Source: Oscillospiraceae bacterium (GTDB taxonomy: Bacteria; Bacillota_A; Clostridia; Oscillospirales; Ruminococcaceae). From it: 5,896 nt of DNA. Below, one piece after another: positions 1-5,211 of the stretch (within the stretch, counting starts at the first letter, position 1; each line of letters begins with the position of its first letter). A model generated the notes under the pieces. The model saw nothing but the letters and a program-made list of their open reading frames with translations. It was not told where the DNA came from and searched no databases. The stretch lies in contig JAFSHE010000375.1 in NCBI GenBank assembly GCA_017440445.1, positions 1 to 5,896 on the forward strand, in the 5' to 3' direction. A program made the translations under genes and the position numbers.

Positions 1-1
1 G

Positions 2-808
2 CCTGCGGATATAAAGGCGACAGCAGGCGACAGTAAGGTAACATTCTCCTGGACAGGAGTAGAGGGCGCAGAGAGATACTCGCTGTCCATCTACGATCCC
101 AATACAGGAAAATATACTCTCAGATCCTCGCAGATCACAAAGACCACTTATACAACTTCCAAGCTTACAAACGGCAAGCAGTATCAGTTCCTTATCAGAG
201 CGTACGTTGACGGAAAGTGGAGTCCCTACACATCTGCTGATTTCGTAAAGGCTACGCCCTATTCCACAAAGCCTGCGAATATCACCGCAACAGCGGGCGA
301 TGCTAAGGTTACATTCAGCTGGAACGCAGTTCCCAATGCAGAGAGATATTCGCTGTCCATCTACGATCCCAATACAGGCAAGTATACACTGAGATCCTCG
401 CAGATCACAAGGACGACTTATACAACCTCAAAGCTTACAAATGGCAAGCAGTATCAGTTCCTTATCAGAGCGTATGTGAACGGCGAGTGGAGTCCCTACA
501 CCACAGCTGATTTCGTGAAGGTAACTCCAGGCACGGGCAAGCCTGCGGATATAAAGGCGACAGCAGGCAACGGAAAGGTTACATTCTCCTGGACAGGAGT
601 AGAGGGCGCAGAGAGATATTCGCTGTCCATCTATAATCCCGATACAAACAGCTATACACTGAGATCCTCAAAGATCACAAGGACCACATATACAGCCTCC
701 GCACTGACAAACGGCAAGCAGTATCAGTTCCTTATCAGGGCTTATGTAAACGGCGAGTGGAGTCCCTACACCTCCGCTGATTTCGTGAAGGTAACTCCAA
801 AGGCGTAA
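2..808 (+). CDS. C-terminal part of a fibronectin type III repeat protein (5' partial)
   Basis: The frame is open from the first complete codon at the window edge to TAA at 806-808, so the start and N-terminal part lie outside. The visible 268 residues are three tandem domains of exactly 90 codons (2-271, 272-541, 542-808). Each shows the fibronectin type III pattern: a TFSW strand, the ERYSLSIY strand, a TTYT strand leading into LTNGKQYQFLIRAYV, and a closing GEWSPYT strand. Such domains are usually spacers or adhesive modules in secreted or cell-surface proteins of gut and rumen Clostridia. The protein ends directly after the third repeat, with no LPXTG anchor, transmembrane helix or dockerin visible. 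Any catalytic or binding module and the signal peptide must lie upstream. The domain call is firm. The protein's function is unknown from this fragment. Confidence 0.9.
   Translation, partial: PADIKATAGDSKVTFSWTGVEGAERYSLSIYDPNTGKYTLRSSQITKTTYTTSKLTNGKQYQFLIRAYVDGKWSPYTSADFVKATPYSTKPANITATAGDAKVTFSWNAVPNAERYSLSIYDPNTGKYTLRSSQITRTTYTTSKLTNGKQYQFLIRAYVNGEWSPYTTADFVKVTPGTGKPADIKATAGNGKVTFSWTGVEGAERYSLSIYNPDTNSYTLRSSKITRTTYTASALTNGKQYQFLIRAYVNGEWSPYTSADFVKVTPKA
2..808 (+). repeat. Three tandem 270-bp repeats encoding Fn3 domains
   Basis: The repeat unit is exactly 270 bp, starting at 2, 272 and 542, each beginning CCTGCG. Copies are highly similar at the DNA level, including silent positions. 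Copies 1 and 3 share an identical stretch around ACATTCTCCTGGACAGGAG that differs in copy 2. Copies 1 and 2 share the central DPNTGKYTLRSSQIT coding stretch that differs in copy 3. Copies 2 and 3 share the last part (NGEWSPYT to VKVTP). This patchwork suggests recent duplication plus recombination or gene conversion. Confidence 0.9.
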
Positions 809-855
809 CATACGCAAGGTAAGCTTCAACACAGAATACAAGTACATATCTCCGG

Positions 856-934
856 AAAATGCATGTATCTGGGAGCATGGAAAGCACTTCGCTCGTGCTG
901 TTGCTTTTATAGTCTGACAGGACTATGCATTTTT
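856..934 (+). other. Possible folded RNA region downstream of the Fn3 gene
   Basis: AAAATGCAT (856-864) is perfectly complementary to ATGCATTTT (925-933). Between them lie an AGCAC/GTGCT hairpin (883-887 with 895-899) and an AGTC/GACT hairpin (911-914 with 921-924). Together they could form a three-way junction in the transcript. The second hairpin can alternatively extend to ATAGTC/GACTAT (909-926) followed by T-rich sequence, a weak terminator. It lies in the 3' untranslated region of the Fn3 gene, ahead of the stronger terminator at 951-988. I recognise no known RNA family here. Confidence 0.3.
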
Positions 935-950
935 CATGGCAATATTGACC

Positions 951-988
951 AAAAAGCGCAGCCTTTATGGCTGTGCTTTTGTTTTTTT
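951..988 (+). terminator. Rho-independent terminator of the Fn3 protein gene
   Basis: A 12-bp stem, AAAAGCGCAGCC (952-963) with GGCTGTGCTTTT (969-980), has one G-T pair and a 5-nt loop TTTAT. A run of seven T follows at 982-988. It ends the upstream + strand transcript about 140 nt after the stop codon. The A run at 951-955 also gives some T-tract on the minus strand. Confidence 0.85.
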
Positions 989-1008
989 GCAAGATTTTTC
1001 AAAAACGC

Positions 1009-1037
1009 TTGCAAATCGACATTCGCTATGCTATAAT
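1009..1037 (+). promoter_or_regulatory. SigA-type promoter of the aminotransferase gene
   Basis: The -35 box TTGCAA (1009-1014) and the perfect -10 box TATAAT (1032-1037) are separated by 17 bp. A TG one base before the -10 (1029-1030) makes it an extended -10. Transcription would start near 1044, giving a leader of about 87 nt. The promoter lies just after the preceding terminator, so the aminotransferase gene is probably transcribed on its own. Confidence 0.8.
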
Positions 1038-1068
1038 ATGAAAGGCAAATAATATGGTTACGCATATA

Positions 1069-1105
1069 GTAATTATGAATATTCTGTACAGAATAAATTC
1101 ATTAC
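1069..1105 (+). promoter_or_regulatory. Long dyad in the 5' leader, possible operator or mRNA hairpin
   Basis: A perfect 16-bp palindrome, TATTCTGTACAGAATA (1080-1095), is extended by GAAT (1077-1080) with ATTC (1097-1100) and GTAAT (1069-1073) with ATTAC (1101-1105), with small bulges. As RNA it could form a stem with a GUAC tetraloop ending about 12 nt before the ribosome binding site. As DNA it could bind a dimeric repressor just downstream of the transcription start. I do not recognise the site as that of a particular regulator. Confidence 0.5.
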
Positions 1106-1130
1106 GAGAAATATATAAGGGGTAATAATT

Positions 1131-2408
1131 ATGTTGTACACAGAGATGACTAAAGAACAGCTCGCAGCTGAAAAGGCGGCGCTTGAAAAGCAGTATGCCG
1201 ACTACAAGGCAAAGGGACTTAAGCTTGATATGTCCCGTGGCAAGCCCGCTCCCGAGCAGCTTGATCTTTCCATTGACATGCTGCTGCACTGTCTGGACGG
1301 AGATTACAAATCCTCCAACGGCATCGACTGCCGTAACTACGGCGTGCTGGACGGCATCCCCGAGGCAAAGAAGCTTTTCGAGGAGATGCTGGACATCGGT
1401 GACGATGAGGTTATCGTTGGCGGTAACTCCTCACTTCAGCTGATGTATGATACTATAATCCGTGCGCTGCACTTCGGCGTTTACGGCGGCGACAAGCCCT
1501 GGGGCGAGTGCGGCAAGGTAAAGTTCCTGTGTCCCGTTCCTGGATATGACAGACACTTCGCTATCTGCGAGTCCCTCGGCATTGAGATGATCCCCGTTCA
1601 GTACAAGAACGACGGCCCCGACATGGACGTTGTTGAGAAGCTGGTGGCAGAGGATGAGCAGATAAAGGGTATCTGGTGCGTGCCTATGTACTCCAACCCC
1701 ACAGGTATCACCTACTCCGACGAGGTGGTAAAGCGTTTCGCAGCGCTCAGGCCTGCGGCTAAGGATTTCCGTATATTCTGGGATAACGCATACTGCGTTC
1801 ATCACCTGTCCGACGACCACGACACCCTGCTTAATATCATCAAGGAGTGCAGAAATGCAGGAAACCCCGACATGGTATTCCAGTTTACCTCCACATCCAA
1901 GATATCCTTCCCCGGCGGCGGTCTGGCGGTAATTACTGCAAGTAAGAACAACATCGATTTCATCAAGAACCAGATGACAGTGCAGACCATCGGCTTTGAT
2001 AAGCTCAATCAGCTCCGTCACTGCAAGTATTTCAAGAACTTCGACGGCATAAAGGCGCACATGAAGAAGCATGCTGCTATAATCCAGCCCAAGTTCAGCG
2101 TTGTGCTGTACGTGCTGAATAAGGAGATAGCTCCCCTCGGTATAGGCAGCTGGGTATCTCCCAAGGGCGGCTACTTCGTTTCCTTCGACTCCATGGAGGG
2201 CTGCGCAAAGCGCATAGTTTCTCTCGCAGCCGAGGCGGGCGTTGTTATGACAGGCGCAGGCGCTACCTACCCCTACGGCAAGGACCCCAGGGACTGCAAC
2301 ATCCGTATCGCTCCCACATTCCCCAGTGTTGACGAGCTGCGTCAGGCTATGGAGATATTCTGCGTATGCGTGAAGTTGGCAAGCGTGGAGAAATTATTGG
2401 CTGAGTAA
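1131..2408 (+). CDS. Aspartate aminotransferase, class I-c type (PLP-dependent)
   Basis: This 425-residue protein probably transfers the amino group between aspartate and 2-oxoglutarate (giving oxaloacetate and glutamate) in the cytoplasm. It has the signature of the class I-c aspartate aminotransferase family (described in Corynebacterium): an N-terminal helix, then LDMSRGKPAPEQLDLS near residues 32-47. Fold-type I PLP residues are visible: GGNSS (97-101) for the phosphate, SNPTG with Asn189, DNAY with Asp218 and Tyr221, Schiff-base Lys257 in STSKIS, and Arg392 in NIRIAP for the substrate carboxylate. The length is normal for the family and nothing is truncated. AAGGGG (1117-1122) lies 8 nt before the ATG and supports this start. 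Codons are mostly C- or G-ending, suggesting good expression. It appears monocistronic, with its own promoter and terminator. Substrate specificity is inferred from the family; another amino donor is possible. Confidence 0.88.
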   Translation: MLYTEMTKEQLAAEKAALEKQYADYKAKGLKLDMSRGKPAPEQLDLSIDMLLHCLDGDYKSSNGIDCRNYGVLDGIPEAKKLFEEMLDIGDDEVIVGGNSSLQLMYDTIIRALHFGVYGGDKPWGECGKVKFLCPVPGYDRHFAICESLGIEMIPVQYKNDGPDMDVVEKLVAEDEQIKGIWCVPMYSNPTGITYSDEVVKRFAALRPAAKDFRIFWDNAYCVHHLSDDHDTLLNIIKECRNAGNPDMVFQFTSTSKISFPGGGLAVITASKNNIDFIKNQMTVQTIGFDKLNQLRHCKYFKNFDGIKAHMKKHAAIIQPKFSVVLYVLNKEIAPLGIGSWVSPKGGYFVSFDSMEGCAKRIVSLAAEAGVVMTGAGATYPYGKDPRDCNIRIAPTFPSVDELRQAMEIFCVCVKLASVEKLLAE

Positions 2409-2475
2409 TGCTGACGATAAGCCAATTAATTCGGAAGATAATAATTACTGTGTAGAACAAAAGATATATAAAACG

Positions 2476-2506
2476 AGGGACGGAGAAATTCCGTCCCTTT
2501 CGTTTT
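2476..2506 (+). terminator. Bidirectional terminator between convergent genes
   Basis: GGGACGGA (2477-2484) pairs perfectly with TCCGTCCC (2490-2497) around a short loop. The stem is extended by A2476-T2498, or via a small bulge by AAAACGA with TCGTTTT. T-rich sequence follows on both strands, so it can stop the aminotransferase transcript on + and any readthrough from the convergent minus-strand gene. It lies about 70 nt after the aminotransferase stop. Confidence 0.8.
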
Positions 2507-2522
2507 GTGAACTATAACGAAA

Positions 2523-2759
2523 AAGCCGCCCCTTTACGGAGCGGCTTAGCTTGTCGAAAAACTATGTTTTTGCCCGCAAAGCGGGCATTTTTAATAACTT
2601 TTTTGGTGTGGCTCTGCCACACCAAAAAACACTTCTATCTGCGCAACTGTGCGAGTTGGCGGCGCAGCCGCCAAGGAGTGCGGGCAGCGCAGATGCTTCG
2701 GCGGAAAAGTCCTTTAGGACTTTTTCGACGGTCTCAACCGCCCTTTTACTGAGCGGCTG
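2523..2759. repeat. Nested multi-hairpin intergenic element, possibly MITE-like
   Basis: These 237 bp are almost entirely stem-loops: 2523-2547 (AAGCCGC/GCGGCTT), 2571-2587 (TGCCCGC/GCGGGCA, triloop), 2599-2629 (13-bp perfect stem), 2637-2694 (ATCTGCGC/GCGCAGAT enclosing an 8-bp stem at 2656-2674), 2705-2724 (AAAAGTCC/GGACTTTT) and 2738-2756 (CCGC/GCGG). GTCGAAAAA (2553-2561) and TTTTTCGAC (2721-2729) form a 9-bp inverted repeat enclosing the core. The two end hairpins (2525-2547 and 2737-2759) match as direct repeats at 19 of 23 positions. It encodes no credible protein and has no transposase, which would suit a non-autonomous mobile or REP-like element. It begins four bases past the stop codon of the minus-strand gene. 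Family and copy number are unknown. Confidence 0.6.
2705..2725. terminator. Terminator-like hairpin downstream of the mutase gene
   Basis: AAAAGTCC (2705-2712) pairs with GGACTTTT (2717-2724) around a TTTA loop, with T-rich 3' ends on both strands. On the minus strand it lies about 40 nt after the stop codon of the gene at 2764-3969. It is the nearest candidate terminator for that gene, although it is part of the larger hairpin element. Confidence 0.5.
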
Positions 2760-2763
2760 ATGT

Positions 2764-3969
2764 TTATTTCTGCAGGAAAACGTTGATAAGCTCGTGGCCT
2801 ACGGGTCTGAAGATGCCTGTTGCCTGTGCGTGAGCCTCGTCAAACTTGTCTGTGCCCTTTACTTCCTTTGTGCTGTCGTAGATGAGATAGGGTACAGGGT
2901 CTGCGGTGTGGGTCTTGAGCAGCAGAGGTGTGGGATGGTCGGGACAGATAAGGATACGTATATCCTCGTCCTTGAATGCCTCCAGAATGGGAGCCAGTAC
3001 CTGCTCGTCGATTATCTCGATGGACTTCACCTTGTTGTCTGCCTCGGCACGGTGACCGCACTCATCGGGAGCCTCCATGTGTACGTACACGAAGTCAGCG
3101 CCGTCCTTCAGCGCCTTGATGGCAGCCTCTGCCTTGCCCTTGAAGTTGGTGTCGATGTAGCCTGTTGCGCCCTCTACCTCGATAACGTTCATGTCGGCAA
3201 ACTTGCCTATGCCCTTGAGCAGGTCAACTGCGGATATCATCGCACCGCTTACGCCGTACTTCTCTTTGAAGGGAGTAAGCTCCGCACGTTTGCCCTCGCC
3301 CCACAGCCAGATGCTGTTTGCGGGACGCTTGCCGCGTGCAATTCTCGCCTTGTTTACGGGATGGTCCTTAAGCAGGTCGTAGCTGCGCTTCATCATGTCC
3401 AGCAGCTTTTCTGCATTGGGGGAGTCGCTGAGATACTCGGTGATAACACGTCCGCTGATGTCGTGGGGAGGTGTCATAGTTCCCACATCGAGAGTGCCGT
3501 TATTCCAGATAAGGCAGTGACGATAGCTTACGCCGCTGTAAAACTTAAACTCCTCGTTGCCGAAATTCTCCTCGATGAACTTTATAAGCTCAGCCGCCTC
3601 GGCGGTGGAGATATCATCGGAGCAGTAGTCAACCATGGTCTTTTTAGTGTAGTCATCCTCGTCGGAGAGGGTAACAAGATTGCAGCGGAAGGAAACATCG
3701 GTGGATTTCATATCGATACCGATGGAGCCTGCCTCCAGCGGGGAGCGGCCTGTATAGTACACTGCGGGGTCGTAGCCGAGCACGGAGAGGTTAGCCACAT
3801 CGCTGCCGGGCTTTAAGCCCTCGCCTACTGTCTTTACCATGCCCACCTCGGAAACTGCCGCTATCCTGTCCATGTTGGGCTTGTTAGCCTTGCTCATGGG
3901 AGTAGCGCCGCCCAGCATATCGCTGGGTGTATCTGCCATACCGTCGCAGAGAAGAACTGCATATTTCAT
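2764..3969 (-). CDS. Cofactor-independent phosphoglycerate mutase homologue (archaeal type; possible homoserine kinase)
   Basis: This 401-residue cytoplasmic enzyme belongs to the alkaline phosphatase superfamily, in the archaeal-type, 2,3-bisphosphoglycerate-independent phosphoglycerate mutase family. Such enzymes interconvert 3- and 2-phosphoglycerate. Visible residues include Asp9 in LLCDGMAD (metal), Ser56 in GSDVANLSVLGYDP (probable nucleophile), PPHDISG with His169 and Asp170, NSIWLWGEGKR (218-228), VHMEAPDECGHR with Asp302 and His306, and CPDHPTP with Asp344 and His345. Length and motifs are complete. A bacterial subgroup of about 400 residues resembling this one has been proposed to act as an alternative homoserine kinase in threonine synthesis, and the sequence alone does not settle which reaction applies. 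The start is supported by AGGAGG 8 nt upstream. The gene seems monocistronic and converges on the aminotransferase gene. Family confidence is high; substrate confidence is low. Confidence 0.88.
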   Translation of the reverse strand: MKYAVLLCDGMADTPSDMLGGATPMSKANKPNMDRIAAVSEVGMVKTVGEGLKPGSDVANLSVLGYDPAVYYTGRSPLEAGSIGIDMKSTDVSFRCNLVTLSDEDDYTKKTMVDYCSDDISTAEAAELIKFIEENFGNEEFKFYSGVSYRHCLIWNNGTLDVGTMTPPHDISGRVITEYLSDSPNAEKLLDMMKRSYDLLKDHPVNKARIARGKRPANSIWLWGEGKRAELTPFKEKYGVSGAMISAVDLLKGIGKFADMNVIEVEGATGYIDTNFKGKAEAAIKALKDGADFVYVHMEAPDECGHRAEADNKVKSIEIIDEQVLAPILEAFKDEDIRILICPDHPTPLLLKTHTADPVPYLIYDSTKEVKGTDKFDEAHAQATGIFRPVGHELINVFLQK

Positions 3970-3977
3970 TGTTGTTG

Positions 3978-3983
3978 CCTCCT
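3978..3983 (-). promoter_or_regulatory. Ribosome binding site of the mutase homologue
   Basis: A perfect AGGAGG on the minus strand lies 8 nt before the ATG whose first base is 3969. It fixes this start. Confidence 0.85.
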
Positions 3984-4012
3984 GAATATGTATTTGTATT
4001 TATTTCGTTAAT

Positions 4013-4041
4013 ATTTTAGCACATTCAGGGTGGATTTGCAA
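4013..4041 (-). promoter_or_regulatory. SigA-type promoter of the mutase homologue
   Basis: Read on the minus strand, the -35 box TTGCAA (4036-4041) and -10 box TAAAAT (4013-4018) are 17 bp apart. TGC directly before the -10 makes an extended -10. Transcription would start near 4006, leaving a leader of about 37 nt. The layout is the same as in the promoter at 1009-1037. Confidence 0.7.
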
Positions 4042-4106
4042 TAGTGTTTCGTCAATTTCTTTAAGTAATTTGTAAGAGAGGCATCAGGTTTTTTGTAAGA
4101 ATTCCG

Positions 4107-4115
4107 TGATATCCT
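4107..4115 (+). promoter_or_regulatory. Weak candidate extended -10 for the lipoprotein gene
   Basis: TGATATCCT (TG at 4107-4108, hexamer TATCCT at 4110-4115) could act as an extended -10. No good -35 lies at the expected distance, only the T-rich 4089-4094. Just upstream, TTTGTAAGA occurs twice (4069-4077 and 4092-4100, 23 bp apart), which could be a regulator's direct repeat. The evidence is thin. Confidence 0.25.
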
Positions 4116-4146
4116 TATGTCAGCGGAAAACACCCGCAGAAATATC

Positions 4147-4154
4147 AAGGAGGT
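4147..4154 (+). promoter_or_regulatory. Ribosome binding site that sets the lipoprotein start
   Basis: AAGGAGGT lies 5 nt before the ATG at 4160. This selects that ATG over the in-frame ATG at 4106, which has no such site and would place a charged extension before the signal peptide. Confidence 0.85.
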
Positions 4155-4159
4155 ATAAA

Positions 4160-5128
4160 ATGAAAAGAAATATCATATCTGCGCTGCTGCTTGCGGGAAT
4201 TCTGATGTCCGCAGGCTGTACGCAGGATACACAGACATCATCGGGCGGTGCGGGGACATCCTCGGCTGTTTCCGATAACACGGAGGAAAGCTCCTCCTCA
4301 GTGAATGAGGAGAGCGCCGAAAAGGCTTTCGCTGGGCTGTCCGATTACAGCGGCAGCGCATACTCAGCGGCTGCCTCGGGCGGGATGCTGTGCGAAAGCG
4401 ACAGCGGAGTGCTGCTCGCCACAGAAAACGGCATCTACCGCATAGAGGGCGACAGCACTGTCAAGGTCTACGAGGGCGCAGCCACTCACCTTAACAGCCA
4501 CAACGGACGAGTAAGCTTTGTGGACGGAAAGGGCAATATCTGCATGTTCTTTGACGATAAGGTAAAGCCCGTCATCGAGGAGCAGGGCGCAGCGGCGCTC
4601 ATCACCTGCGACACTGGAAACTACTACATCGCAGAGGGCGTACTCAACAGGATATACGGCTCCCGTATGGTGATAGCCGATTCCGTTGAAAGCATGGCGA
4701 TGGCAGAGAATTATATACTGTTCACCGAGGACGAGGGCAGGCTCTGTGCGTACAGCTCCGCAACGGGAAAGACCGTTACAGTGGCGGACTACGGCAGACT
4801 TCCCGCAGTGAGCGGGGAATATCTGTACTATCTCAGCCGGGATAACGGGGTAGTCCGCATGGAGCTTAAAAGCGGCAAAACGCTTGATATCCCAGCGGCA
4901 TGCGGCGGCAGCTTTGCACCCGCAGAGGATGTGCTGTATTTCACTAAGGAGAACAGTATCTGCTCTGTCAGCATAAACGGCGGCGACGCCGAAACACTGT
5001 ACACCTCCTCCGCTGAAACAGCGACCATCGACAGACTAACTTACTGCGGCGGCAGGCTGTATTTTACCGAGGACGGCACAGTGAAATATCTCACGGAGGA
5101 TGGCGCAGCTGCGCCCGACCTCGGCTGA
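4160..5128 (+). CDS. Lipoprotein with a beta-propeller-like repeat domain
   Basis: The 322-residue product starts with a short basic MKRN segment, a hydrophobic stretch and SAGC, giving a probable lipidated Cys20. The -3 residue is Ser rather than the usual Leu, so the lipobox is somewhat atypical. A Ser/Thr/Glu-rich linker (about 21-57) would extend the protein from the outer face of the membrane. The rest shows about seven short strand pairs at roughly 31-41-residue spacing: LLATENGIYRI (85), VSFVDGKGNICMF (118), NYYIAEGVLNRI (154), YILFTEDEGRLCAY (185), YLYYLSRDNGVVRM (221), VLYFTKENSICSV (258) and RLYFTEDGTVKYL (299). These resemble blades of DUF5050-like propellers in Clostridia surface proteins. 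No catalytic motif is evident and the ligand is unknown. A binding or scaffold role is inference. It is transcribed alone, divergently from the mutase homologue, and ends before a strong terminator. Confidence 0.8.
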   Translation: MKRNIISALLLAGILMSAGCTQDTQTSSGGAGTSSAVSDNTEESSSSVNEESAEKAFAGLSDYSGSAYSAAASGGMLCESDSGVLLATENGIYRIEGDSTVKVYEGAATHLNSHNGRVSFVDGKGNICMFFDDKVKPVIEEQGAAALITCDTGNYYIAEGVLNRIYGSRMVIADSVESMAMAENYILFTEDEGRLCAYSSATGKTVTVADYGRLPAVSGEYLYYLSRDNGVVRMELKSGKTLDIPAACGGSFAPAEDVLYFTKENSICSVSINGGDAETLYTSSAETATIDRLTYCGGRLYFTEDGTVKYLTEDGAAAPDLG

Positions 5129-5173
5129 CACAGTTTTTTTCATAGGTTTACATAATGCCGCATACAGCGGCAG

Positions 5174-5207
5174 CACAGGGGCGGAGAATATCTGCCCCTG
5201 TGTTTTT
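5174..5207 (+). terminator. Rho-independent terminator of the lipoprotein gene
   Basis: A perfect 9-bp stem, CACAGGGGC (5174-5182) with GCCCCTGTG (5194-5202), is followed by TTTTT (5203-5207). It lies about 45 nt after the lipoprotein stop. A second small stem, GCCGC/GCGGC (5157-5171), sits just before it. The minus strand has no T-run after either stem, so no clear terminator is seen for the convergent sigma factor gene. Confidence 0.85.
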
Positions 5208-5211
5208 GCGG

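Noticed and set aside
2..808. Tandem repeats as a possible CRISPR array
   Set aside because: The unit is 270 bp, is continuous with no unique spacers, and encodes an Fn3 domain in frame throughout.
735..1289. Minus-strand frames of 85 and 87 codons across 735-992 and 1026-1289
   Set aside because: They run through a terminator, a promoter and parts of real genes, and have no ribosome binding site or domain.
1431..2072. A 213-codon minus-strand frame opposite the aminotransferase
   Set aside because: It is fully antisense to a well-supported enzyme gene and resembles no family.
2507..2760. Two overlapping + strand reading frames of 69 and 81 codons within the hairpin cluster
   Set aside because: Both lie across multiple perfect hairpins, have low-complexity products with no recognisable domain, and lack a convincing ribosome binding site.
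2794..3816. A 340-codon open frame on + opposite the mutase homologue
   Set aside because: It is antisense to a gene with clear family motifs and its own ribosome binding site. The product is a Val/Leu/Cys-rich shadow typical of this codon usage.
4106..4159. An earlier in-frame ATG at 4106 for the lipoprotein
   Set aside because: It would add 18 mostly polar and charged residues before the signal peptide, while AAGGAGGT sits at ideal distance from the ATG at 4160.
5102..5115. Perfect palindrome GGCGCAGCTGCGCC near the end of the lipoprotein gene
   Set aside because: It lies in coding sequence (Ala-rich tail) with no adjacent T-run. The real terminator is at 5174-5207.
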